Positions 17,731 to 25,944 of a stretch of DNA of 64,000 nt are shown here, piece after piece. Each line of letters begins with the position of its first letter. Positions within the stretch are counted from its first letter, which is position 1. Made by a program: the position numbers and the translations under genes. The stretch lies in the NCBI GenBank assembly GCA_007125005.1, contig SLDY01000016.1, positions 1-64,000 on the forward strand, in the 5' to 3' direction. The notes beneath the pieces are model-generated. The model was not told where the DNA came from and made no database searches. It saw nothing but the letters and a program-made list of their open reading frames with translations. The DNA comes from Natronohydrobacter sp. GTDB taxonomy: Bacteria; Pseudomonadota; Alphaproteobacteria; Rhodobacterales; Rhodobacteraceae.

Positions 17731-19011
17731 CTAAACTCCTTCAGGACACAGCCATGGTGGCAACTTATCGCGGTTTATGATTTCGTCAAAGCTTGGGCGC
17801 GGTCGAATGACGGCATATTGATCGCCCTTCACCAGCACTTCAGGGATCAGCGGTCTTGTGTTGTACTCCGACGACATCACAGCGCCATAGGCCCCCGCCG
17901 AGCGAAAGGCCACCAGATCGCCCGGTGCAAGTGCAGGCATCTCGCGGCTCTTGGCGAATGTGTCACCGGATTCACAGACTGGGCCAACGATGTCCACCGG
18001 GTGCCGCGCAGCGGCGGCCTGCGCTTCATTCACCGGGATGATGTCATGATACGCGCCATACATTGCCGGCCGGATGAGATCGTTCATCGCGGCATCGAGG
18101 ATAAGAAAATCGCGGCCTTCGCCCTCCTTCAGATAGAGAACAGAGGCCACGAGAATGCCTGAATTGCCAGCGATCAGGCGGCCCGGTTCGATCTCGATTT
18201 CGACATCGAGATCGCCAAGCACGCGCTTGATCATTGCGCCATAGTCCAGTGGCAGAGGCGGTGTCTCATTCGAGCTGGTATAGGGAATGCCCAATCCGCC
18301 GCCCAGATCGAGCCGGTGGATCCTATGCCCATCGGCCCGTAAGGCGCGAGTCAGATCGGCGATCTTGGTGAAGGCGGCCTCGAAAGGGGCAAGATCGGTC
18401 AACTGGCTGCCGATATGCACATCGACGCCTACCGCTTCGATACCGGGAAGGCGGGCGGCTTCGGCATAGATTTCGCGCGCTTGGCTAATCGGAACGCCGA
18501 ACTTGTCCTCTTTGCGCCCGGTCGCGATTTTTTCATGCGTCTTGGCATCGACATCAGGGTTAACGCGCAGCGTGATCGGTGCTGTCGCCCCTATCTGGCG
18601 CGCGACATCAGAGAGCACGCGCAATTCTTCGGCGGATTCGACATTGAACTGGCGGATACCGTGGGTGAGCGCGTAAACCATTTCTGCGCGGGTCTTTCCG
18701 ACGCCGGAGAACACAATACGACTGCCCGGCACTCCTGCGGCCAATGCGCGACGATACTCCCCGCCAGAAACAACATCCATACCCGCCCCCAGATCGGCAA
18801 GCGTGCGAAGGATTGCCTGATTTGAGAGCGATTTGATGGCAAAGCATACCAGATGTTCCATGCCTTCGAGGGCTTCTTCGAAGAGCCGGAAGTGGCGGGT
18901 GAGTGTTGCGGTGGAATAGCAATAGAAAGGTGTGCCGACTGACGCGGCAATCTCGGTCACGGGCACGTCTTCGGCATGCAGGATGCCATCACGGTAGAGA
19001 AAGTGGTCCAT
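17731..19011 (-). CDS. lysA: Diaminopimelate decarboxylase
   Basis: LysA is a PLP enzyme that decarboxylates meso-diaminopimelate to lysine. The 426-residue product carries the PLP-lysine region CFAIKSLSNQAI near residue 60, the HIGSQ motif around residue 200, GGGLGIPY, the GRLIAGNSG phosphate region and the GPVCESGDTF motif that contributes a catalytic Cys. It follows the DUF2834 gene by 79 bases and precedes the DUF4175 gene. The argH-lipoprotein-lysA order is familiar from Rhodobacterales. Confidence 0.97.
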   Translation of the reverse strand: MDHFLYRDGILHAEDVPVTEIAASVGTPFYCYSTATLTRHFRLFEEALEGMEHLVCFAIKSLSNQAILRTLADLGAGMDVVSGGEYRRALAAGVPGSRIVFSGVGKTRAEMVYALTHGIRQFNVESAEELRVLSDVARQIGATAPITLRVNPDVDAKTHEKIATGRKEDKFGVPISQAREIYAEAARLPGIEAVGVDVHIGSQLTDLAPFEAAFTKIADLTRALRADGHRIHRLDLGGGLGIPYTSSNETPPLPLDYGAMIKRVLGDLDVEIEIEPGRLIAGNSGILVASVLYLKEGEGRDFLILDAAMNDLIRPAMYGAYHDIIPVNEAQAAAARHPVDIVGPVCESGDTFAKSREMPALAPGDLVAFRSAGAYGAVMSSEYNTRPLIPEVLVKGDQYAVIRPRPSFDEIINRDKLPPWLCPEGV

Positions 19012-19090
19012 AAGGGGCGCTTTCGGTCAGGCTTTGGGCCGGTAAGATGAGACAGGAGCCGCCGGAGGGCGTATCTGGTGCAGGAAAAAA

Positions 19091-19411
19091 TCAGCTTGGG
19101 TCGGGTCTGGAGCGCAGAAAGAGGTAGAGCGGCAGACCACAAGAGACCCCGATGCAGAATGTTGCGGGGATCGCAAACAGCCCGATGAAACGCCGTCTTT
19201 GCCATGTTTCAACCAGCACGAACACTGTCAAGGCAACAGCCGCGATGGTCAGATCCCACACCAGACCCGTGGTAGAGGCGTTCGCGTGCCAGGCATCAAC
19301 CATGGCCATGATCGACCATTCATTCTGCACAAACCAGGTGATGAACCAATACATCGGGTGAATGCTGCCCCAGATGGCCAGCGCGAGATAGACTAGACGT
19401 AGCGGGCTCAT
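19091..19411 (-). CDS. DUF2834 domain membrane protein
   Basis: This 106-residue protein has three hydrophobic helices (about residues 6-28, 52-70 and 74-97) and the SIHPMYWFITWFVQNEWS element typical of DUF2834. No enzymatic motif is visible. Its ATG overlaps the stop of the upstream lipoprotein gene by four bases (ATGA), indicating translational coupling within the argH-lysA transcript. Function unknown. Confidence 0.8.
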   Translation of the reverse strand: MSPLRLVYLALAIWGSIHPMYWFITWFVQNEWSIMAMVDAWHANASTTGLVWDLTIAAVALTVFVLVETWQRRRFIGLFAIPATFCIGVSCGLPLYLFLRSRPDPS

Positions 19412-19545
19412 AGCTCTGTTTTCACGCCCATGCGGATTTCGCCCGAGACAGTTAGCCCTGTGCCGACTGGCTCAGCGGCCCGTGGTGGCGCTTCAGCCCC
19501 ACAGGCAGTTAGTAGCAACAAAATGAAAGGCGCGGCGTATTTCAT
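19408..19545 (-). CDS. Very small predicted lipoprotein
   Basis: A 45-codon frame encodes [22 protein letters not shown] followed by a short tail, [13 protein letters not shown]. Residues 1-15 form a textbook lipoprotein signal with lipobox LTAC and acylated Cys15. The mature part would be only about 31 residues. Its ATG overlaps the argH stop (ATGA) and its own TGA overlaps the next gene's ATG. These two overlaps argue strongly that it is translated. Similar tiny lipoproteins sit next to argH in related genomes as far as I recall; function unknown. Confidence 0.8.
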   Translation of the reverse strand: MKYAAPFILLLLTACGAEAPPRAAEPVGTGLTVSGEIRMGVKTEL

Positions 19546-20933
19546 CCCAGCTCCTCTTTCCAGCGCGCGATCTGGGCGCGGACATTTGCGGGGGCAGTGC
19601 CGCCATAGCTCGTGCGGCTGGCGACCGAATTCTGCACCCCAAGCACAGAATAGACCGCATCACTGATTTCGCCATGCACTTTCTGCATTTCTTCAAGGCT
19701 CAGGTCGGGCAAATCGCAGCTCTTGTCCTCGGCCAGCTTCACGAGTGCGCCCGTGATATGATGGGCATCGCGGAAGGGCAGGCCAAGTTCGCGTACCAGC
19801 CAGTCAGCGAGATCGGTCGCCGTAGAAAAACCGGAAGCTGCCGCGGCCTCAAGTGCTGCGCGATTGGCGCTAAGGTCGCTGACCATGCCTTCCATCGCCG
19901 CAAGCCCGAGGATGAGGTTGTCGGCTGCGTCGAACACCTGTTCCTTGTCTTCCTGCATGTCTTTGGAATAGGTCAGAGGCAACCCTTTCATGACCGTAAA
20001 GAGCGCGACCGTCGCGCCCAGTATGCGCCCGAGCTTGGCACGGAGCAACTCGGCCGCATCAGGGTTGCGCTTTTGCGGCATGATGCTGGAGCCAGTTGAG
20101 AAGCGGTCCGACATCCGCACGAAACGAAATTGTGCGGATGACCAGATCACCAGTTCTTGGGCAAACCGCGAAAGATGCATTGCGCATATGCTTGCGGCTG
20201 AAAGATATTCCAATGCGAAATCGCGGTCTGCCGTGGTATCGAGTGAATTGGCCGTGGGGCGATCGAACCCAAGGGCCTGTGCGGTCATATGCCGGTCGAT
20301 TGGAAAGGAAGTGCCCGCCAGCGCCGCCGCGCCCAGCGGGCATTCATTCATGCGTTTGCGGGCATCCTCGAAGCGGGACTTGTCGCGGGCGAACATCTCG
20401 ACATAGGCCAGCATATGATGGCCCCATGTGACAGGTTGCGCCGTCTGCAGATGCGTGAAACCCGGCATCACCCAATCGGCACCTGCTTCGGCTTGTGCAA
20501 GGAAGGCGCGCATGAGCGCCTCGAGCCCGGTAATGGCGGTATCGCATTGCTCGCGGACCCATAGCCGGAAATCGAGCGCGACCTGATCATTGCGTGACCG
20601 CGCCGTGTGCAGGCGACCTGCCGACGCGCCGATGATCTCGCGCAGCCGCGCTTCGACATTCATATGAATGTCTTCCAATGCGGTGGAGAACGTGAACCGG
20701 CCCGACTCAATCTCTTCGAGCACCTGTGCAAGCCCGGTATCGATGGCGCGCGCATCGTCCTGCGAAATGATCTCGCAGGCAGCGAGCATGGCGGCATGTG
20801 CACGCGAGCCAGCGATATCTTGTGGTGCGAGGCGTTTATCAAAACCGATCGAGGCGTTGATTGCCTCCATGATCGCATCGGGGCCAGAGCTGAACCTGCC
20901 GCCCCACATGGAATTTGCCGCCTTGGTCACCAT
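19542..20933 (-). CDS. argH: Argininosuccinate lyase
   Basis: ArgH splits argininosuccinate into arginine and fumarate, the last step of arginine synthesis. The start at 20933 gives 463 residues ([19 protein letters not shown]) behind AGAGGA; the longer frame from 21041 adds 36 residues without family character. The superfamily signature [12 protein letters not shown] is present, as are the WGGRF N-terminal motif, EDIHMNVE and [12 protein letters not shown]. It is the first gene of a - strand group running into lysA. Confidence 0.97.
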   Translation of the reverse strand: MVTKAANSMWGGRFSSGPDAIMEAINASIGFDKRLAPQDIAGSRAHAAMLAACEIISQDDARAIDTGLAQVLEEIESGRFTFSTALEDIHMNVEARLREIIGASAGRLHTARSRNDQVALDFRLWVREQCDTAITGLEALMRAFLAQAEAGADWVMPGFTHLQTAQPVTWGHHMLAYVEMFARDKSRFEDARKRMNECPLGAAALAGTSFPIDRHMTAQALGFDRPTANSLDTTADRDFALEYLSAASICAMHLSRFAQELVIWSSAQFRFVRMSDRFSTGSSIMPQKRNPDAAELLRAKLGRILGATVALFTVMKGLPLTYSKDMQEDKEQVFDAADNLILGLAAMEGMVSDLSANRAALEAAAASGFSTATDLADWLVRELGLPFRDAHHITGALVKLAEDKSCDLPDLSLEEMQKVHGEISDAVYSVLGVQNSVASRTSYGGTAPANVRAQIARWKEELG

Positions 20934-21075
20934 CTTTGCAATCCTCTCGCTCGCGTATCGGGCGCGGCTATACGCCTGCGCATGACAGAAAGCAATCTTG
21001 CACGCCGGCAAGCTTGCTGGCCTCACCACGATATATCGCATGAGTTAGAAATAATTTTCCGCAAAGGGCGCTGCT

Positions 21076-21090
21076 TTAACCGGCGATTAA
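21076..21090 (+). promoter_or_regulatory. CtrA-like box upstream of the EAL gene
   Basis: TTAA (21076-21079), seven bases, TTAA (21087-21090) matches the full CtrA consensus TTAA-N7-TTAA used in Caulobacter and Rhodobacterales. It ends 42 bases before the EAL gene start, in the argH-EAL intergenic region. Confidence 0.5.
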
Positions 21091-21132
21091 GCCCGAACCT
21101 GCAATATGAGGGAAACAGCCGGAGTTCAGTCT

Positions 21133-21978
21133 ATGCCGAGTCGCGATTTCGCACCAGAATACGCCATAGAGCCAGAATACGGATCTCCTTTCGCCGCAGC
21201 AGCCGAGGAGCAAAGGCGCGATGCCGTGAAAATGGTGCGAGAGGCGCTTGATGAAAAGCGGTGCCTGCTGGCCTATCAACCCGTTGTGCAAGCCCGTATG
21301 CCAAAGCGCGCCGCCTTCTTCGAGGGGTTGATGCGCATTCTCGATCATACCGGGCGTATCATTCCCGCACGCGATTTTATCGATGCGGTGGAGACCAATG
21401 AGCTTGGTCGCCGGATAGACTGCCTTGCGCTGGAGATGGGGCTTGCTACGCTTGCGCATGAGCCTTCCATCCGCCTGTCGATCAATATGTCGGCCCGTTC
21501 CATCGGCTTTCCGGATTGGCTCGCCACTTTGGAGCGTGGATTGCGCTACAGGCCGGATATCGGGGAACGGCTGATCCTCGAAATCACGGAATCTTCTGCC
21601 ATGGTGATGCCCGATCTGGTTACGAACTTCATGCAGGATATGCAGGAACGCGGTATTTGCTTCGCGCTCGATGATTTCGGCGCCGGGTATACGGCGTTTC
21701 GCTATCTGAAGGATTTCTATTTCGATATCGTCAAGATTGACGGAACCTTCATTCGCGATATCGGAACCGAGCCCGATAATCATGTGCTCGTACAGGCGCT
21801 GGTCTCCATCGCGCGCCATTTCGATATGTTTACCGTCGCGGAAGCGGTCGAGAATGCGGAAGACGCACGGGTCTTGGTGGAAATGGGCGTCGATTGCCTT
21901 CAAGGATACCGTTTTGGAGCGCCTTCCACCCAAGAACCATGGAAAATCTCCCAGCTCAAGCGCAGTCGGGTTGGATAG
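21133..21978 (+). CDS. EAL domain protein (predicted c-di-GMP phosphodiesterase)
   Basis: The 281-residue protein is essentially a lone EAL domain after a 35-residue charged N-terminus. Expected catalytic and metal residues are largely in place: E64 in an EGL version of the EAL motif, N118 (INMS), E150/E153 (LEITES), the DDFGAGY loop at 180-186, K201 (VKID), E237 or E240 (AEAVE) and Q257 (QGYRFGAP). It may therefore hydrolyse c-di-GMP, though the changed EGL and AEAVE motifs leave some doubt. The start at 21133 has CCGGAG upstream, unlike the ATG at 21106. No GGDEF or sensor domain is attached. Confidence 0.88.
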   Translation: MPSRDFAPEYAIEPEYGSPFAAAAEEQRRDAVKMVREALDEKRCLLAYQPVVQARMPKRAAFFEGLMRILDHTGRIIPARDFIDAVETNELGRRIDCLALEMGLATLAHEPSIRLSINMSARSIGFPDWLATLERGLRYRPDIGERLILEITESSAMVMPDLVTNFMQDMQERGICFALDDFGAGYTAFRYLKDFYFDIVKIDGTFIRDIGTEPDNHVLVQALVSIARHFDMFTVAEAVENAEDARVLVEMGVDCLQGYRFGAPSTQEPWKISQLKRSRVG

Positions 21979-21983
21979 GGATC

Positions 21984-22163
21984 ATGCGTTTCGATTCCGA
22001 TGACCTGGGCATGGGTATGTGCTCGAATATTCCGCTCGGCTTGATTGGTGGCAGACGCGGAGTTGATGTCTCAAGCAGGTCGCATGATCATTCTTGGATC
22101 GGGTGGATCAGATTTAATGCGGAGTTGAGAGCCAAAGCCAAAGCCAGTGCTGCGCTGGGCTAG
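21984..22163 (+). CDS. Doubtful small open frame after the EAL gene
   Basis: A 59-codon frame starts at ATG 21984, five bases after the EAL stop, behind ATAGGG, and ends ELRAKAKASAALG. The spacing would fit translational coupling. I recognise no family, signal or motif, and it runs into the repeat-rich segment. I keep it only as a possibility. Confidence 0.2.
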   Translation: MRFDSDDLGMGMCSNIPLGLIGGRRGVDVSSRSHDHSWIGWIRFNAELRAKAKASAALG

Positions 22164-22231
22164 AGCATGTTGCGCAAAAGCGGGCGCCGTTCTTGCGCAT
22201 AAGAAGACGCGATAACGATAAATTGGAATCT
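22162..22231. repeat. REP-like palindromic segment
   Basis: AGAGCATGTTGCGCAAAAGC opens a segment in which TGCGCAA (22172-22178) pairs with TTGCGCA (22194-22200) around GC-rich sequence, followed by an AT-rich tail (GCGATAACGATAAATTGG). The pattern resembles dispersed intergenic repeats of alphaproteobacteria as I remember them. There is only one copy here, so the repeat status is unproven. Confidence 0.4.
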
Positions 22232-22232
22232 G

Positions 22233-22262
22233 GCAAATGAACGCAAATGACTGCAAATGAGT
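22233..22262. repeat. Three direct 10-bp repeats
   Basis: GCAAATGA occurs at 22233, 22243 and 22253 with an exact 10-base period (GCAAATGAAC, GCAAATGACT, GCAAATGAGT). One helical turn per unit is notable, but the array is short and lies in gene-free DNA. Confidence 0.8.
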
Positions 22263-22461
22263 GCGCCAGACTTGTCTTCATGCTGAAAGCGGCCCTTGCG
22301 CGAAGAAAAAGACTGTGGGCGCCATGCCATTTATGCCGCACGCTGCCATGGTCGTTTCGCCGCAGGTTTGGGTTTGGTGGACCGTTTTAGAGAGTGACCA
22401 GCCATCGTCTTCGCCGGATGCTCGAACGGGTGCCGAGGGCGCGCGACCCTCGTCGACAAGA

Positions 22462-22629
22462 ATGGGACACGCGCAGATAAGCAATGATGCCAGTGGGATT
22501 GACGTTTCGAAAGCGCACCGGGAAGTCAAGCACCCGCGCGCCAAGGCCGTAGCAGGGTCGACCAGAATGCCTGTTTATGTGTCGGGAACGGGTCTTGCGC
22601 GACGTGAAGCCCGGATGATTCAGGGATAA
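22462..22629 (+). pseudogene. Possible IS110-type transposase N-terminal remnant
   Basis: A short frame from ATG 22462 encodes MGHAQISNDASGIDVSKAHRE, which resembles the IS110 family start (typically ...GIDVSK.., holding the first acidic residue of the catalytic set). After about 25 residues the resemblance ends and the frame closes. No inverted repeats or further transposase sequence is visible, so this is at best a relic. Confidence 0.22.
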
Positions 22630-22690
22630 AAGCCGCCGGGGAACTCGAAAGCCGGGGGGCGCAAATCGATGCCGATCTGAGCTTGCGGCA

Positions 22691-22726
22691 TATGAAAAAC
22701 CCCCGCAGGCCGCGCCTTCGGGGGTT
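22691..22726 (-). terminator. Intrinsic terminator of rpsU
   Basis: On the - strand AACCCCCG (22719-22726) pairs with CGGGGGTT (22698-22705) and is followed by a T-run, about 40 bases after the rpsU stop. Confidence 0.85.
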
Positions 22727-22768
22727 GATCCGTGCAGCAGGTTAACCTGCCGGTCTGGCTCTGTCAGA

Positions 22769-22975
22769 TCAGAGCATGCCTTCGCGCTGCGCCTTTTTGC
22801 GCGCAAGTTTGCGCGCACGGCGGATCGCTTCAGCCTTCTCGCGTGCTTTCTTCTCGGAGGGCTTCTCAAAATGCTGCTTGAGCTTCATTTCACGAAACAC
22901 CCCTTCACGCTGGAGCTTCTTCTTCAGCGCACGAAGTGCCTGATCAACATTGTTGTCACGAACCGATACCTGCAT
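22769..22975 (-). CDS. rpsU: 30S ribosomal protein S21
   Basis: The 68-residue basic protein begins [20 protein letters not shown] and ends in a Lys/Arg/Ala-rich helix, typical of alphaproteobacterial S21. It binds 16S rRNA near the anti-Shine-Dalgarno region of the small subunit. The start is set by family length and AGGTGG upstream; the longer open frame to 23290 is not supported. A terminator follows directly, and coq9 is transcribed divergently from a start 109 bases away. Confidence 0.97.
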   Translation of the reverse strand: MQVSVRDNNVDQALRALKKKLQREGVFREMKLKQHFEKPSEKKAREKAEAIRRARKLARKKAQREGML

Positions 22976-23083
22976 GTGGTTTTCACCACCTTTCCAAGTT
23001 AAAGTTACATCAAACTGCAGGAGGCTGTCGTCTAGCAGAGGCAAGGCGCTATGTCCAGACTCTGCTGGCCAAGGAGAAGAGAG

Positions 23084-23779
23084 ATGAAAGACCAGATCAA
23101 TGCATTGCTGGACGCTGCCATGGTGCATGTGCCATTTGATGGCTGGAGTGATGTGACCTTGAAAGCCGCAGCCGCTGATTGCGGGATAGACTTGGCAACG
23201 GCACGCGCGCTGTTCCCGCGAGGCGGTGTCGACCTTGCGCTTGCTTTCCACAGACGCGGGGATTCCGCGATGGCGTCGCGCCTTGCACAAGAGGATCTCG
23301 GCGATCTGCGCTTTCGTGATCGTATTGCGCGTGCCGTGCGCTACCGCATTGAGGCGGCTCAGGATCGAGAGTTGGTGCGCAGGGGCACAGCGCTTTTTGC
23401 ATTGCCACCCTATGCGGCGGATGGGGTGCGCGCGATCTGGGGCACTGCGGATATGATCTGGTCCACACTGGGTGATCGCTCGACCGATTATAACTGGTAC
23501 ACCAAGCGCGCCAGCCTTTCGGGTGTCTATTCAGCAACAGTGCTCTACTGGCTGGGGGATGATAGTCCCGATGCGCAAGCCACATGGAACTTCCTGGACA
23601 GGCGTATCGATGGCGTCATGCAATTTGAGCGCATCAAGAGCGCAGTGGAGAAGAACCCCGTGGCGCGGATGGCCCTTGCGGGGCCACGCGCATTCTTGTC
23701 TTGCATCAAGGCGCCCGAGCGTGATCCACGGACGGACTTGCCGGGGTATATCCAGCCGAAAGCGCCGCAACAGGGTTGA
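23084..23779 (+). CDS. COQ9 family protein (ubiquinone biosynthesis)
   Basis: The 231-residue protein has a TetR-like N-terminal fold ([30 protein letters not shown]) and the C-terminal COQ9 region ([40 protein letters not shown]), which in mitochondrial COQ9 binds lipid and supports the hydroxylase COQ7. The role in bacteria is inferred from homology. The start follows AAGGAGAAGAG. The YNWYTKR motif and the W...D tail are strongly conserved in alphaproteobacteria. Confidence 0.9.
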   Translation: MKDQINALLDAAMVHVPFDGWSDVTLKAAAADCGIDLATARALFPRGGVDLALAFHRRGDSAMASRLAQEDLGDLRFRDRIARAVRYRIEAAQDRELVRRGTALFALPPYAADGVRAIWGTADMIWSTLGDRSTDYNWYTKRASLSGVYSATVLYWLGDDSPDAQATWNFLDRRIDGVMQFERIKSAVEKNPVARMALAGPRAFLSCIKAPERDPRTDLPGYIQPKAPQQG

Positions 23780-23839
23780 CGCGCACGGGAATGCGCCGCA
23801 ATTTGCCGCCCTGATCGAAACAGGATAACGAGGCTGTGC

Positions 23840-24703
23840 ATGGCCGTCGGCAAGGAAATCGTTACGTGGTATGAAGGCCAGTGGCATCGGGGCAATGCGC
23901 TGATAATCGGGGCTGCGGACCACGCTGCGTGGCTGGGATCACAGGTGTTTGACGGTGCGCGGCAATTCGAAGGGGCGCGGCCCGATCTCGATCTGCATGC
24001 CGCTCGCATCATCCGCTCCGCCGAAGTGATGGGAATGCACCCCCCTGTCGATGCCGAAACGGTGCAAGGCTTGATGGAAGAGGGGTGCCGCATGTTCGGC
24101 GCTGATGCGGCGCTCTACCTGCGCCCGATGATGTGGTCGCGTGAATCGAGCCCCGGAATTATTGACGCAACGCCAGAGAGCACGGGATTTGCCATTTGTA
24201 TCGAGTCATTGGCCATGCCGGTGCCGGGGGGTTTCTCGCTGACTGTCTCGCCCTTTTGTCGCCCGCGCCCGGATATGGCGTTGACCGAGGCCAAGGCGGG
24301 CTCACTTTATGCAAATAACGCCCGGATCATGGCGGATGCGCGCGCGCGGGGCTATTCCAATGCCTTGTCGCTCGACATTAACGGGCATGTGGCGGAAACT
24401 GCGTCTACGAATGTGTTCATGGTGCGCGACGGGGTCGTGTTTACACCGGTGCCGAATGGGATGTTCCTGAATGGAATTACCCGCCAGCGTGTGATCGGGT
24501 TGCTGCGTGACGATGGGGTGGAGGTCGTGGAAAGCGCGCTTACACTGGCCGATTTTGAGGCGGCGGAGGAAATTTTCGTGACCGGGAATATCGCGAAGGT
24601 CATGCCGGTTGCCCGGTACAAAGAACGTGATCTTGGGACAGGCCGGCTCGGGGCTCGGGCGCGGGAGCTTTACTGGGATTATGCTGCCTCGCAGCGGAGC
24701 TGA
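23840..24703 (+). CDS. Branched-chain amino acid aminotransferase-like class IV enzyme
   Basis: This 287-residue PLP enzyme belongs to the class IV aminotransferases. The fold-type IV hallmarks are GSQVFDGARQFEG, LRPMMW, the PLP-lysine region LTEAKAGSLYANNARI, and VAETASTNVFMVRDGVVFTP. It probably transfers amino groups between glutamate and branched-chain keto acids, linking to the ilv genes of the same window, but a D-amino-acid or 4-amino-4-deoxychorismate activity cannot be excluded from sequence. It lies 60 bases after coq9 on the same strand. Confidence 0.87.
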   Translation: MAVGKEIVTWYEGQWHRGNALIIGAADHAAWLGSQVFDGARQFEGARPDLDLHAARIIRSAEVMGMHPPVDAETVQGLMEEGCRMFGADAALYLRPMMWSRESSPGIIDATPESTGFAICIESLAMPVPGGFSLTVSPFCRPRPDMALTEAKAGSLYANNARIMADARARGYSNALSLDINGHVAETASTNVFMVRDGVVFTPVPNGMFLNGITRQRVIGLLRDDGVEVVESALTLADFEAAEEIFVTGNIAKVMPVARYKERDLGTGRLGARARELYWDYAASQRS

Positions 24704-24800
24704 GATGCGTTGCCGTTGTTGAGCGCGTGCAGCGTTCAACTCTCCGTGGAGAGTTCAGGATGCGAAATTGACCCTTCGCCAAGTGAATAAGGGAATGATC

Positions 24801-25793
24801 ATGGACCTGCCAGATACCATGCGCGCCATCGAAATTTCAGAGCCGGGTGGACCCGAGGTATTGCGCGAGACATTGCGCCCCGTGCCGGTTCCCGGTGCAG
24901 GGCAGGTCGTGGTGCGCATGGCCTATGCAGGCGTAAATCGCCCCGATGCCTTGCAGCGTGCGGGGGCTTATGATCCCCCTCCCGGTGCGAGTGATCTGCC
25001 CGGGCTTGAGGGCGCGGGGACGATCGTTGCGCTCGGGGCGGGTGTCACACGCTGGAAGATCGGCGATCAGGTTTGCGCATTGTTTCCGGGCGGTGCATAT
25101 GCTGAACATGCGCTCACGGATGCCGGGCAGGTTTTACCAGTGCCCGCCGGTATGGGGTTGCGTGAGGCGGCCTGTCTGCCGGAGACATTCTTCACAGTAT
25201 GGTCCAATGTGTTCATGCGCGGTGGGCTGCAGGCGGGTGAGAGGTTCCTTGTTCACGGAGGTTCATCGGGGATTGGCACAACGGCGATCCAGCTTGCAAA
25301 TATCTTCGGGGCGCGTGTTTTCACAACTGCAGGATCGTCGGAGAAATGTGCGGCTTGTGAAGAACTCGGCGCTGAGCGCGCGATCAATTACCGCGATGAA
25401 GATTTCGTCAAGGTCGTGCAAGGCGAGGGGGGCGCGAATCTGATCCTTGACATGGTTGGTGGTGCCTATCTTCCACGCAATCTCAAGGCCCTTGCCGAAG
25501 ATGGGCGGCTGGTGCAGATCGCGTTTTTGCAAGGCCCGAAAGTTGAAGTGAATTTTGCGCCATTGATGGTGCGGCGGCTGACAATCACTGGCTCGACGCT
25601 GCGCCCGCAATCAGATGCTGCAAAAGCCAGGATTGCGCAGGCGCTTGAGCGCGAAGTCTGGCCGCATCTCACCGCGGGCCGCATCGCACCTGTCATGGAC
25701 AGTGAATTCATGCTGGCAGAAGCTCCAAAGGCCCATGCTCGGATGGAAAGCTCCGCCCATATCGGTAAGATCGTTTTGAAAATTGCGTCTTGA
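24801..25793 (+). CDS. NAD(P)H:quinone oxidoreductase, zinc-independent MDR family
   Basis: The 330-residue protein fits the quinone oxidoreductase/PIG3 branch of medium-chain dehydrogenases: GVNRPDALQRAGAYDPPPGASDLPGLEGAG near residues 50-80 and the nucleotide loop VHGGSSGIGTTAIQLA around 148-163. It lacks the structural zinc Cys cluster of alcohol dehydrogenases. It likely reduces quinones or enone substrates with NADPH. The start at 24801 has AAGGG at a good distance; alternatives at 24795 and TTG 24768 are in frame. Confidence 0.87.
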   Translation: MDLPDTMRAIEISEPGGPEVLRETLRPVPVPGAGQVVVRMAYAGVNRPDALQRAGAYDPPPGASDLPGLEGAGTIVALGAGVTRWKIGDQVCALFPGGAYAEHALTDAGQVLPVPAGMGLREAACLPETFFTVWSNVFMRGGLQAGERFLVHGGSSGIGTTAIQLANIFGARVFTTAGSSEKCAACEELGAERAINYRDEDFVKVVQGEGGANLILDMVGGAYLPRNLKALAEDGRLVQIAFLQGPKVEVNFAPLMVRRLTITGSTLRPQSDAAKARIAQALEREVWPHLTAGRIAPVMDSEFMLAEAPKAHARMESSAHIGKIVLKIAS

Positions 25794-25807
25794 GCAGTCA
25801 ATTTTCG

Positions 25808-25826
25808 CACATTTGATCAAATTGTG
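25808..25826. promoter_or_regulatory. Palindromic operator candidate upstream of potF
   Basis: TTTGATCAAA (25812-25821) is a perfect 10-bp palindrome flanked by CACA and TTGTG, making a near-perfect 19-bp symmetrical element, about 120 bases before potF. The binding protein is unknown. Confidence 0.4.
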
Positions 25827-25944
25827 GAAGGAAAGACGAGAAAGAGGCTTGCAATGAGCCGGGTTCTTCATGTGGAATATTGCACATGACTGGTCACAGG
25901 TCTGCACTTGTGATCAGGAGAGAAAACAACAGGGAGACCATGAC

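Larger units (their letters stand above)
21979..22690. other. Gene-poor stretch between the EAL gene and rpsU terminator
   Basis: About 0.7 kb lacks a convincing gene. It contains a dispersed-repeat-like palindromic segment (22162-22231), three 10-bp repeats (22233-22262), and a weak transposase-like fragment (22462-22629). Frames on either strand are short, overlapping and without family character. Confidence 0.6.

Noticed and set aside
22233..22262. CRISPR-like array
   Set aside because: Units are 10 bases with no spacers and no cas genes nearby.
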